NCBI GenBank assembly: GCA_026008535.1
Contig: BRKX01000007.1
Location: 52,255,001-52,319,000 of the forward strand
DNA from: Perilla frutescens
Lineage: Eukaryota > Streptophyta > Magnoliopsida > Lamiales > Lamiaceae
Reading direction: 5' to 3'
DNA length: 64,000 nucleotides
The number at the start of each line of letters is the position of its first letter. The first letter of the stretch is position 1. This document shows positions 11,685 through 22,387 of the stretch, piece by piece. The notes under the pieces were generated by a model, which was not told where the DNA came from, made no database searches, and saw only the letters and a list, made by a program, of their open reading frames with translations. The translations under genes and the position numbers were made by a program.

Positions 11685-12738
11685 TGATGAGGCCGTGCAA
11701 GGCAAAGAAGAAGATGATCCGGAGCTGCAGTTTAAAGGTCCAATGACGCGTTTGCGAGCTAAGAAGTTGCAAGCTTATTTACAAGCTTCTATTCGTCGCA
11801 AATTCGAAATGCATGAAGATGAAGTCAAGGGAAGCTCAAGATTGATCACCATGCTATCCATAGATGATGAAGAAGGAAGCATGAAGACGTGAGAAGAAGA
11901 ATGACACCATTTGGACGTGTCCATGAAGAGTTATACGCATTTGCATGGGAATCCGACAAGTTGCTGTTTTTCATGCAAAAGGTGGCAAGATTAATGCATA
12001 CATGGGCCACGAATTATTATGATAAATTGAAGCCCATATTATGTTAATTAGAAGTCCAATAGGTGAGAATTTTGAAGGCCCAAAATCAGTTTGGGATTTA
12101 TCCTTATCTAGTTAGATTTAGATAGATTTTTGTTATCTTATTTTTGGTATCTTTTGATTTTATCCTAGATTGATTAGGATTAGTTTTGGACTGATTTTTA
12201 TCACTTAATTAGGTCTAATTTTCGTGCCCTATGTTACCTATAAATAGGGGATCCATTTGTTACATTAAAAGTTAGACAATTGCATGAATTCAAGAAGTAT
12301 TTCACTCTTGTCTCCTAGATCCTAAGGTTGATCGAAATTTTATCTTCAAAGTTCTATTGTTTTAGCAAATCAATAGTCCTATTCAAGTTCTTCAGGGTGC
12401 GTTCAAGTACTTGGGAGAATTGCTATCCGGAGAAGCTAGACGAGTGCGTTCGGGTTGATTAAACACGGGTTCACCGATCTGTCTTATCCTTCTACCAAAC
12501 CACCGCCGCCATCACCGACACTCCACCACCGTGCGCCGCCGTTCACCATCAGATTCCAGCCTCCCTTCGACGTATCAAGTGTGTTCATCGAGTCATAGTT
12601 CGTGTCGTTTAATTCTAGTAAGTTTTATCCTGTTTTGAGTCGGATTGATTCCTTTCTTTTCTAGCTGACGTAGTTCGTTTCTTGAGTCTTCCGCGTGCAT
12701 AAATCTCGTGTCTTGGATACATTGTCCGGGTCACATCA
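11685..12738 (+). repeat. 5' LTR of element E
   Basis: Starts TGATGAGGCC and ends GGGTCACATCA, 1,054 bp, followed by PBS-like TAGCATCAGAGCC. The first ~200 bp encode a pol-like C-terminus (FKGPMTRLRAKKLQ) up to the stop at 11890-11892. This coding tail inside the LTR is also seen in the B, D and D' families. From about 11870 the sequence matches the B-family LTR (reverse complement of about 22740-23270). TATA box TATAAATA at 12239-12246. Confidence 0.85.
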
Positions 12739-13572
12739 TAAATTTAGCATCAGAGCCATGTCAGCTCTGCTGTTCGTGATTCAATCCGACGTGTCATCTA
12801 CGTGTTAAATACGTGTCATTTAATTTTGGTTTTGTTTCGAGTCTTGTAATCTGATTTCTATTCATTGAAAAAAAAAGATTAAAAGAGCAAAGGGATCAAA
12901 ATCCCTACAACAAAAAAAAATCGTCAAAAAAAAAACGAAAATTCAGTTTATTTATTGTGTTTTTGATCTCAATTCCTTGTGTTTAGATTTGTTTCCATGT
13001 ATTTAGGGATTCTTAGATTGTGTTCACACATCCAAAATCCTTATTCCTTTATCCATTAGATTTCTTACCTTGTTTAGATAGATTTCATCCTAATCTACAT
13101 CTAATCAAGATCTTTCCATCCTCATCTATATCTAAACAATATCTTTCATCCTAATCCACTCCAATTTCGATCCATACACCTTGTAGGATTCGAAATTTTC
13201 ACCCTTTACATCTATACACCCGGTTCACCTTATACACCACATAATCCATACACCCATACACTCGTACACCCATACACCCGTGGTCCACATACACCAACCC
13301 ATTGAATACTCATTCCACTCGCCTACTTCTACTCTTAGCAACCTTCCGGCTTGATTCTATCCGTTGGAGCTTGAAGAAGACCCAGAGGAGCTAGTCAAGA
13401 GAAGCAGTTGTTCGATCAGCCCACCCCCATATTTATTCACACACGTGCACCACATCTTTGAGAGTTAAACATGAGTGGAAAAAAAAATCAAGAGTGACAT
13501 ACACGAGCGTTTGTGAGGAATTGTGAGGTCCTACTTTACTTTTTCTTCACGTTTGTTCATTTTGCAGGATAA
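12739..13572 (+). other. Leader of element E with A-tracts and TACACC repeats; gag absent
   Basis: The PBS (12739-12757) is followed by A-rich runs (about 12868-12940). A short array of TACACCC-like repeats spans about 13205-13300. No gag is present where related elements have one. Just before the ORF, TTCATTTTGCAG/GATAA at about 13556-13573 looks like a plant intron acceptor, so a spliced leader is possible. Confidence 0.6.
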
Positions 13573-15231
13573 ATGGACCAACAGGAAGATATTTTCTACA
13601 CCCGTTGCTCCATCCAAGACAAAATTTGTTCCATGATTATTGACAGTGGTAGTACATTTAACGCCATTAGTCAATATGCAGTGGACAAGCTCGGCCTAGT
13701 ACCACAGAAGCATCCCAAGCCCTATAAGTTGCAGCGGCTTACAATCAAAAGTCAGGTAAGTGTCGCATTTACTATTAGTCGATATACTGACACTATTTTA
13801 TGTGATGTCATTCCTATGGAGGAAACACACATTCTTCTAGGTCAACCGTGGCAATTCGATCGAGGAGCAGTGCACGATTATCACGCCAACACTTATTCCT
13901 TTGCTTGGAATGGACGACCCATCAAATTGATGGCTTTGGCACCTGAGGACGTCATTAAGGATCAGAAGTGGATGCAAGAAAAGTTTAAAGCCGAAAAGGA
14001 AAGGAAGGCCGCAACTATCGAGAGCGAATCAATCGCCACCGTCCCTAGCCCTACTACGACACCGTTGGAGTCTTGTTCACATCAAGACATGTCGTTTAGT
14101 TCATCCAACGAAGATCACCAGTTATATTCAGACATGATAAGTGAAGCTACAATTCCGTCGCAACCCATATGCATTGATCCAACAGTGGATTCGGGTAAGT
14201 CGGATAATCTGTTAATTTCTCAGAACAGTGCTACTAATGATTCTTTTTCTAGTGATGTGCAGATCGAGAAGAGAGAGTTCGAGATTGAGCAGCCTGGAAT
14301 AGCTATATCCAACCCTGATGGCAGCTCGAAAGAAGTTTCCAACTCTCAAGAGGAGATCCACGAAGAGCTGAAGTTGGAGCATGATAATGTTCGACTTAGA
14401 GATCAGCTTGTCCTAGATAAGTCGTCCAATACCCATGTTGTTTATCTTAAGGACGTGTTACTTGAAATCGAGAGAGGTAAGTACCGTCTATACTATTCTA
14501 GTATTGATAGGTATTTGATGTGTATAGTTGAATCCATATTCCTTTCTAGAAATAATTTGACATTTGGATTTAACTTGAATTGCATGAAAAGGTTGGATAG
14601 TAGAGAGTCATTGTTTGTTCCAACCAAGTGTAAGATACGTGCATGGTATTTGAATTCGACTAGTTTGTGTTTTTCCATTGCTCATTTGAAATCTAATTAT
14701 AGTGTTGAACATGCTGAAAATTGCATAATTGTTTGTTATACCATGTTCGATCCATTATATGCTACATGTTGGATAGTTGATTGTTTTGTTGAGTGTAATG
14801 CTGCATGTTTTGTGCATGAGGATTTCTTTTTCAAGGGTTCACAGTTATGTATTCCTAAGTCTTCTATGCGTGAGTTGTTAGTTCTAGAATCGCATGCGGG
14901 AGGTTTAATGGGTCACTTTGGTGTGTCTAAAACGTTAAACTTGCTGCATGAGCATTTCTTTTGGCCACGTATGAAGCATGATGTTGAGAATGTGTGTAGT
15001 AGATGCATTACATGTAGGAGATCGAAATCTACTTCACATCCTTCTGGTTTATACACGCCTCTACCAGCCCCGTCTTCCCCGTGGATTGATTTATCTATGG
15101 ATTTCATATTAGGATTACCACGATTTAGGTCTGGCCGAGATTCAATCTTTGTTGTAGTCGATAAGTTTTCCAAGATGTCTCATTTCATTGCATGTAGGAA
15201 AACCAATGATGCAGTAAACATAGCCAATTAA
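13573..15231 (+). CDS. Protease-integrase ORF of element E without reverse transcriptase
   Basis: A single open frame of 552 codons. Residues 1-120 are a retropepsin of the CRM-like group: FYTRCSIQDK leads into the active site IIDSGSTFNAIS (Asp24), then HILLGQPWQFDR. Residues about 410-552 are an integrase start: the HHCC zinc domain (ESHAGGLMGHFG to CSRCITC) and the first catalytic Asp (about residue 510, in MDFILGL). Residues about 125-410 are not RT or RNase H. They are a Ser/Thr/Glu-rich, probably disordered part followed by a Cys-rich hydrophobic part with no motif that I recognise. The frame ends artificially at 15229, where it meets the inverted Da element before the second catalytic Asp. 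Absence of stops over 552 codons suggests selection or youth. Confidence 0.7.
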   Translation: MDQQEDIFYTRCSIQDKICSMIIDSGSTFNAISQYAVDKLGLVPQKHPKPYKLQRLTIKSQVSVAFTISRYTDTILCDVIPMEETHILLGQPWQFDRGAVHDYHANTYSFAWNGRPIKLMALAPEDVIKDQKWMQEKFKAEKERKAATIESESIATVPSPTTTPLESCSHQDMSFSSSNEDHQLYSDMISEATIPSQPICIDPTVDSGKSDNLLISQNSATNDSFSSDVQIEKREFEIEQPGIAISNPDGSSKEVSNSQEEIHEELKLEHDNVRLRDQLVLDKSSNTHVVYLKDVLLEIERGKYRLYYSSIDRYLMCIVESIFLSRNNLTFGFNLNCMKRLDSRESLFVPTKCKIRAWYLNSTSLCFSIAHLKSNYSVEHAENCIIVCYTMFDPLYATCWIVDCFVECNAACFVHEDFFFKGSQLCIPKSSMRELLVLESHAGGLMGHFGVSKTLNLLHEHFFWPRMKHDVENVCSRCITCRRSKSTSHPSGLYTPLPAPSSPWIDLSMDFILGLPRFRSGRDSIFVVVDKFSKMSHFIACRKTNDAVNIAN

Positions 15232-15455
15232 CACGGCTTAGAACAGTGAAGGGACCATCTCCACGGGTCGAATTCATCTACAAGAAAAGGAGATAAATCA
15301 GCTACATTAAACGTAGAAGAACACTTATACTCACCAGGTAGATCAATGCGGTAGGCATTATCATTAACACGGTTGAGAACAGTGAAAGGACCATCTCCAC
15401 CGAGCGACAACTTCGACTTCCTCAGGTTGGGAAATCGGCCAGGACTCAAGTGAAC
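15230..15455 (-). pseudogene. pol: Integrase C-terminal part of Da with duplicated filler
   Basis: The minus strand encodes SPGRFPNLRKSKLSLGGDGP, then FNVADLSPFLVDEFD, the integrase C-terminal region of chromodomain-free elements. A TAG (15456-15458) separates it from the core; the same stop occurs in copy Db (30122-30124). From about 15265 to 15230 a ~36-bp piece repeats, in the same orientation, the segment at about 15366-15402. It directly abuts element E and looks like templated filler at a breakpoint. Confidence 0.7.
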
Positions 15456-16769
15456 CTAAACACGATCTCCGAGCTGGAATATCACACGTTTGCGCCTCGT
15501 GTTGCATGCGGCGGCGATCCTCGAGCCTTGGTGCTCAATCCGGGCACGTACCTTCTCATGCATCTCTTGAATAAAATCAGCTCTCTTCATACCTTTAACA
15601 CTCGTTAGATGCTCAACGGGTAAAGGAAACAAATCAGTAGGAGTTAGTGGATTAAATCCATAAACTACCTCAAAAGGAGACATGTTAGTAAGAGAATGTA
15701 CAACATGATTATAGGCAAACTCAGCATATGGCAAACATTCTTCCCATGACTTCAAATTATTCTTAATTAGAGACCTAAGTAACGCTCCTAAAGTACGATT
15801 CACAACCTCAGTTTGACCATCGGTTTGTGGATGACATGCAGTAGAAAATAATAACTTAGTACCTAATTTTTCCCACAAAACACGCCAAAAATGTCCTAAA
15901 AACTTAGAATCCATATCACTAACAATAGTACGAGGAATTCCATGCAATCTAACAACATGCACAAAGAACAAATTGGCAACATGTATAGCATCATCAGTTT
16001 TCCTACATGCAATGAAATGAGCCATTTTGGAAAACCTATCAACTACAACAAACACAGAATCCTTAGCTGATCTAGATCTAGGAAATCCTAAGATGAAATC
16101 CATAGAAATATCAATCCAAGGAGCTGAAGAAACGGGTAGGGGCGTGTACAATCCGAATGGGTGTGAAGTGGATTTGGCTTGACGACAAGTAATGCAACGA
16201 CTACACACATTCTCTACATCCTTACGCATATGCGGCCAAAAGAAGTGTTCAAGCAGCAAGTTCAATGTCTTATGCACACCAAAGTGACCTATTAAACCCC
16301 CTGCATGCGATTCTAACACTAATAGCTCACGCATAGAACAAGTAGGGATGCATAACTTCGAATCTTTGAACAGAAAACCATCATGCACATAATAACCATC
16401 AAAAGACCTAGGTTTCGAACTACAAGAAGCATAGATGGGGCTGAAGTAGGCGTCCTCAACATATAGAGACTTAATGGACTCGAAACCAAGCATCTTAGCA
16501 TGCATTAAGTTCAAAAGAGCGTACCTTCTTGATAGAGCATCGGCGACAACATTATCCTCGCCTTTCTTGTACTTGATAACATACGGGAAAGACTCGATGA
16601 ACTCAACCCATCTCGCATGTCTCTTGTTCAGATTGTTTTGCCCTTTCAAGTGCTTCGAGCTTTCATGATCCGTGTGGATGACGAACTCTTTGGGCCACAA
16701 GTAATGCTGCCATGTATCCAATGCACGCTTTAAAGCGTATAGCTCTTTATCGTATGTCAAATAACGCAA
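15456..16769 (-). pseudogene. pol: RNase H end and integrase of Da
   Basis: The minus-strand frame begins inside RNase H ([20 protein letters not shown], then [12 protein letters not shown], closing VVADALSRR). It continues into the integrase zinc domain ([12 protein letters not shown] to CSRCITC) and core. The catalytic triad is present: D in MDFILGF, D in SDMDSKF and E in DGQTEVV. The frame is separated from RT by a one-base deletion near 16785. The ORF as defined ends at the shared TAG, so about 1.3 kb of integrase reads uninterrupted. Confidence 0.85.
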
Positions 16770-17689
16770 ACTGGCGCCATTGAGTTCTCACTGAAGTAAG
16801 TTACGAGACGTTTTTCCTGCATCAAAACAGCACCAATACCTATCCCGGAGGCATCACACTCGATCTCAAAAGTCTTAGAAAAATCAGGTAAACAAAGAAC
16901 AGGAGTTGAACATAACAATGACTTCAAAGTAGTAAAAGCATGCTCTTGTTGTTTACCCCACTCAAATTTCCAGTCCTTCTTACTTAGCTCAGTAAGAGGG
17001 GCGGCTATACTGGAGAAATCCTGTACAAAACGACGGTAAAACCCAGCCAATCCATGAAAGGATTGAACCTCAGAGGCGTTTTTCGGGGTTGGCCATTCCT
17101 CAATCGCTTTGATTTTGGAACGGTCTACCTCAATACCTCGTGAACTGACGACAAAGCCTAAAAAAACGACTTCATCCATGCAAAATGAACATTTAGAAAA
17201 TTTTCCATAGAACTTAGCATCACGCAATAAGCAAAATACACGCCTAAGGTGTTCTAGGTGCACCTGTGCACTGTGATTGTAAATTAGGATATCATCAAAG
17301 TATACAACCACAAATTTACCAATCACATCACGCAAAACATGATTCATTAACCTCATAAATGTGTTTGGTGCATTAGTGAGACCAAAAGGCATAACTAACC
17401 ACTCATATAAACCATGCTTTGTTTTAAACGTAGTTTTCCATTCATCCCCTTCATGCATTCTAACTTGAAAATATCCCGATCTCAAATCTATCTTAGAAAA
17501 CATGTTAGAACCACTTAACTCATCTAGCATATCATCAAGTCTAGGGATAGGAAATCTGTACTTAACTGTTATCTTGTTGATGGCGCGGCAATCCATGCAC
17601 ATCCTCCATTCGTTGTTCTTCTTTGGCACAAGGATGACTGGAACTGCACAAGGGCTCATCGACTCTCGGATTTGCTTCTTCTCTAGCAA
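16757..17689 (-). pseudogene. pol: Reverse transcriptase of Da
   Basis: RT motifs are in order on the minus strand: [50 protein letters not shown] and the catalytic YFDD in [11 protein letters not shown]. The connection region has [11 protein letters not shown], and early RNase H shows [15 protein letters not shown]. The frame is open for 310 codons but runs out of frame near 16785 within RNase H. Upstream it is divided from protease by an in-frame TAG (17693-17695). Confidence 0.88.
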
Positions 17690-17692
17690 CTC

Positions 17693-18568
17693 CTACACTT
17701 GGCGGTCGATCTCCTTCATCTCTTCAAGGGACGTGCGGTACGCCGGTCTGTTGGGTAAGACGGCGCCGGGTACGAAGTCGATCTGGTGCTCGATCCCACG
17801 AACTGGAGGTAATCCATTTGGAATCTCTTCCGGGAACACGTCCGCGAACTCCTCCATAAGTGGCTGCACATCACAAGGTAAAGAAACACCATTAGTAGCA
17901 CTGTCCTTATAAGATAAAAGAACGAAAGGTAAACCTACTTTTAGTGCTTTCTCTACACCTTTAACTGAGATGAACAGGGATCGATTCTTCTCTTTGTTTG
18001 GGGCTGATCCGGATGCCTTTCCATGAGCTAAGGACTCATTGGGAGGCATCTTAGGAGCTGCATTGGTCGAACTTGGTGTGGAACTCGGCTGAGAAGTGGC
18101 GGCCGAATTGGTTCGGGCTGCGGCTTGTGTTGCCCGTTCTTGCTTGAATCTCTCTTGCATCCTTTCTTGATCCTCTGCAATGGCTTTAGGAGTGAGTGGC
18201 TTGAGTACAGTGGTTCGGCCATGCCTAGTAATCGAGTAGGTGTTGGCTAAACCATCATGAACCGCTTTTCTGTCAAACTGCCACAGTCTTCCTAAAAGAA
18301 TGTGGGCTGCTTCCATAGGAATAACATCATAAAGAACAGTGTCAGAATAACGACCTTTAGTAAAAGAAATGTGTACCTGACCTGTCACTCGAATGGAACC
18401 TCTATCAGTAAGCCACTGCAACTTGTATGGCTTCGGATGCTTTGTTGTGGTAAGGGTGAGTTTATCAATGGCATACTGGCTGATTGTGTTGATTACACTC
18501 CCACTGTCTATAATCATGGCACATGTCTGATCTTTGATGGCAACTCGAGTGTAGAAGATATTCTCTCA
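17693..18568 (-). pseudogene. pol: Protease and linker of Da
   Basis: The active site MIIDSGSVINTIS and the segment HILLGRLWQFDR mark a retropepsin like that of element E. A low-complexity Ser/Thr/Pro/Ala linker follows, then DVFPEEIPNGLPP, the usual lead into RT. A TGA at 18566-18568 lies a few codons before the protease domain and a TAG (17693-17695) closes it before RT. Compared with E, the protease portions align well, whereas what follows differs completely. Confidence 0.82.
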
Positions 18569-18749
18569 TTGCGATTGTTCTTCTTCTTCACCATTGATGT
18601 TCAGACTGCGAATAGACACTAGGCTGACATGAGGTAGCTCGACTTCCTCATCATCTGGCTCGACTTCAGGGACTTCAACGGCTTCAGGGGCGGCGGCCTG
18701 AGGTTCTTCTTCATCTTCACTGGCTGATTCAAGTCCATTCTGCTCATTG

Positions 18750-19999
18750 AGGAACAGAACACGCCGGTTTGGACACTGGTTCTGAAAATGACCCCAACCT
18801 TAGTATTTATGACACTGGATGTCACGGGCTCGACTAGGGGCTGAATTCGGCACTGGAGTGGACTGATTGGGCCGTTGGAATGGTGGCATAGGTGTAGACT
18901 CGGGTCTACGGCTTGCTTGCGATGTAGAACGGTCGAAACGGCGTTTCGGAGGACCGGACTGACCTCGGGGTCGTGTGGAATCAAAAGAAAGAGTAGAAGG
19001 CGATGTGGAAGGTGTACCTTTACTCCAAGGTTGTCGAGTAGGGGCTGAAGTCTGACTGGATCGACGGCAGCCTTCTCACAACTGCTTTTCTACAATCGAT
19101 ACGTACTGCACCATTCTCTCTATACTGGTGAACTCCTTGATTTCTACTTCACAGGCAATGTCAGGATTCATACCTTCAATGTACCGAATGATGGTAGCAT
19201 TTAAGTTCTCCTCTTTACCGACTCGATTCAGGGCGGTTTCGAGCTCTTTGTGGTAGTCTTCAATCGAACGGGTGCCTTGCTTGATCCGGTTGAGCTTCTT
19301 CTCAAGCTCTCATTCATAGTTGACTGGAATGAAACGTCCACGCATGAAACCTTTCATCTCTTCCAAATTTTCGATGGGCGGATTTCTATTCCTTCGTCTT
19401 CTTTCTTGCTGCATCTCCCACCAAGTGGCTGCGTAGCCTTTGAATTCCAAACATGCTAATTGCACCTTTTTAGCTTCTGAAAAATCATAGCATGCGAAAA
19501 TCTTCTCTACCTTACGTTCCCAATCAAGATAGATATCGGGATGGTGAAGGCCTTCAAATTCCGGGATGCTCATCTTGATGTTGTTGAGCATTCGGTCTTC
19601 TCCATAATCATCATTGTGGTTCCCACACCGTTGGTGGTGCCCACGATCTGGAGTGTCATCTCCGGCATCTGTATTCTCATGAAAGTACTCCTCTGCTGGC
19701 TCGTTGTGATGCTCAAGGCGCTAATTTCCTCGAATGGGTGGAGGAAAAACGGGCGTCGTTTTAGTGCGTTTAATGACATGCACTAAATCATCTATCTTAT
19801 CAGATAGAGCTTGGTGTTGTCTTTGAACGTGTTTGGACAGCGCTTCAAAGTGATACTTGGGATCCCATGGTGCGGGTGGATCCGAGGAAGATTCCATGGG
19901 TGCTTTGGATGGATCTTTGGACGGGTCTAAAGGAGGTAAGGTCGATTGGGGGTCGACTGGAGGTGTAGAGGATGATTCGGTGCGGGTTCCTTTCTTCAT
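18750..19999 (-). pseudogene. gag: gag of Da
   Basis: Start codon on the minus strand at 19999. A Pro/Ser-rich N-terminus is followed by a stop and frame change near 19721. The capsid-like domain MSIPEFEGLHHPDIYLDWER to ATWWEMQ lies at 19310-19570 and is cut by TGA (19310-19312). The remainder reads on past that stop to about 19070. The zinc knuckle near 18800 is damaged: its second Cys reads Tyr and the next codon is TAA. The capsid domain is clearly homologous to the gag-only proteins in B1 and D' (PEFEGL...YLDWER...WWE...RFIP). Confidence 0.78.
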
Positions 20000-20851
20000 G
20001 ATACCTACAAAACGAACAAACGTAAAAGAAAACAAGATAGGACCTCACAATCTCACGTTCACTCTTTTGTTTTTCACTCTTGATTTTACCACTCGTGTAT
20101 CACTCAATATATGGGTGCACAGTGTGTGAAAATCATGTATGTGGAAGTAGGAACTCGTGTGATTTGTTCAAAGGAAGGACGGGAGTGCTATTCTTAGAAC
20201 ACGGAGGAATTTGGTATGTATAGATGAGATACGGGTTGAGTATGTTTGTGTAGAGGAGTGGTCGATTGTGTAGTGTTTAGGGATGGTGTGGCCGAATGGT
20301 AGGGTAGTATGGGTGGTGGTGGTCGAATAGGGTAGGAAGGAAAGAAGTAGAAGAGATAAGGAAAGAAGAAAGAGATAAGGTAAGTAGGGAATTTGGATGT
20401 GTATCAATCTATGTGACACAATCTAAATACCTTAATTAGCCTAGACTCTAGAAGGAATGAACCAAAAATAAAAGAAGACTCTTATGGAAGTTACCAAAAA
20501 GAAATAGAACTTGAATGGAAAGTTTCAAAAATAAAATCAATCTAGAAGGAAACTACCAAAAATAAGAAAGACTCACTAGGTAATTACCAACTATGATCTA
20601 GTACCAAAAGGAAAGTACCAAAATAAAAATTAAACTAAAAGGTAACAATGGATGTTCTTTTTTTTTTAATTTCGGATCTTTTTTTTTTGTCCGAATTTTT
20701 TTTTTAAACGATGATCGCTTTTTTTTTTGATCGTTAGCTTTTTTTTATAACAATGAACAATACGGAATTTAAATTACAACTCGATCAAACGTAAAATAAA
20801 ATAAAGACACAAAAACGAACCAAAGCCGATGTGTCTTTGATACCACTTTTA
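20000..20851 (-). other. Leader of Da with long A/T homopolymer runs and PBS
   Basis: PBS TGGTATCAAAGAC reads on the minus strand from 20845 to 20833, six bases from the LTR. Several runs of 7-10 A (minus strand) occur at about 20658-20745. No coding signal is seen. The T-rich plus-strand appearance is shared with leaders of D', E and B1. Confidence 0.65.
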
Positions 20852-22087
20852 TGATACGATCCAGACTCAAGGAATGAACACACGTCGACACACGTAAGTT
20901 TTGTGTCTTCTACAACTCAAACAATCAAAGATAAAATATATGGAAGACAACGGAATAACTAGACAACTAAACTAATAGAATACCTAAACTATGACACATG
21001 AAATAACACAAATCCAAAGGGTGAAAGGGGCTGTTTTGGACGGCTATGATATTGGTAAAGATGAAGGTTTTTCGGTGGTGATGGATAGGTTTAGAAGGGC
21101 TAGAGTAGATAGGGTATGATAGAGTTGTATTGAACTTACGGATTGAACGGAATGGAACACGATCTTGAACTCGAATGGTGGTTGAAGTTGACGTGGACGA
21201 CGGCGGTGGATGGAGGCGTCGTGGATTGATGAACAGCGGTGATGATGGTGTTGAATTACAACCCGAAAGTTGCCTTGGATCTCGAACGTATACAAGGCCA
21301 GATTCTTTAAGTTGCTCTTCGGATAGCGAGTCTCCGGCGATCCCTCAAACGTGGACGACGAATTCCCTTTGTAAAACTTAGAGGTGCTAAACCTAAGAGT
21401 ATGAATTTAATTATCTAAACTCACAAAAGATTAAAAGGGGAGAGACGATATTGAAAGCAAAGGCTTAATAATCAAATATAGTCTAAAGTAACAATAAAGC
21501 ATGGATCACCTATTTATAAGACATAGGTGACCGAAAATTAAAGCTAAAGGGGCCGAAAATCTAGAGTCCAAATCAATCTAGGATTGGACTTGGAAGTTTC
21601 CTAAACTAGAATTCTATTTAAGGTAGAACTTGTAGATCTTACCTTATCTAAAATCCTAGTCAACTTTGACTCTAAAATAACCGAAAATTACAACCAAATT
21701 AATTAAATAAATCTGATCCATACTATAGTCTAATTAAATAAAATAAATACTATAGTCTAAAATAAAATAACCCCTTAATTAATTAACTAATGGCCGAAAC
21801 TTGTGGTGTTCTTCACTTGGTCGAAACTTGCATCACTTGCACACATGCACACGACCTCATGCACACGTGCACTCCATCATGTAATGTTCTCCATGTCTTG
21901 ATCTCCATCTTCCAACGTCAACAAGGTCATCATCTTCAAGCTTCCTTGCACACCGTCTTCTTCTTCGAGCTTCTTGCGAATTGTAGCTTGCAAATAATCT
22001 TGCAACTTCTTAGCTCGTAGTCTTGTGACGGGTCCTTTGAATTGAAGCTCTTCATTGAGTTCCTCATTCCTATGGATGTCCTCATCA
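20852..22087 (-). repeat. 5' LTR of Da (D-family LTR)
   Basis: On the minus strand it starts TGATGAGGACATCC and ends GGATCGTATCA, 1,236 bp. The same family gives Db (28644-29882) and solo Dc (37324-38559). Its first ~250 bp encode a pol C-terminus containing FKGPVTRLRAKKLQ. TATA signal on the minus strand at 21511-21518. It abuts the inside of a C-family LTR at 22088. The opposite flank is lost, so no TSD can be shown. Confidence 0.88.
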
Positions 22088-22387
22088 CGATGGAAGGACG
22101 CGGCCCGAGCACAGAGGAGGCGCGACCCAGGCGCGACCCGAGTACAGGCACGGCGCGACCGAGCATCGATGCAGAGGGGTGAAAAGCACCCAGGGAGGTG
22201 CGGCCCGGGGACAGATGCGGTGCGACCTCACTCGTACCCACCGAGGCGCGACCCGACCAAAGGTGGCCCGACCGAGCCCCTGTCGCGCCTGTACGGGCGG
22301 TTCTGAATTTTGGCTTATTTTGTTTCCTAGTTTGTGTAGGATTTTATTCTAGGGCTTGATGTTTTGGACCAACTATATAAGACCTTG
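22088..22387 (+). repeat. Left half of C 5' LTR
   Basis: Corresponds to about 39493-39790 of LTR C2, so roughly the first 196 bp are missing. It carries the GC-rich module (22096-22302) and a TATA box TATATAA (22374-22380). It stops at CCTTG (22383-22387), the target duplicated by B1. Confidence 0.85.

Larger units (their letters stand above)
15230..22087 (-). mobile_element. Element Da: CRM-like Ty3/gypsy, 5' LTR plus gag-pol, 3' end lost
   Basis: Read on the minus strand: 5' LTR (22087-20852), PBS TGGTATCAAAGAC, leader with long homopolymer runs, gag, zinc knuckle, protease, RT (YFDD), RNase H and integrase without chromodomain. The segment [17 protein letters not shown] and the frame running toward the LTR resemble the non-chromodomain CRM group; clade assignment is from memory and moderate. 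The 3' LTR and purine tract are missing because the element is truncated at 15230 against element E. Every domain carries breaks. Confidence 0.8.

Noticed and set aside
13573..15231. Element E ORF as a domesticated host gene
   Set aside because: It lies behind a typical LTR, PBS and leader and is truncated at a rearrangement, so a retrotransposon origin is simpler.
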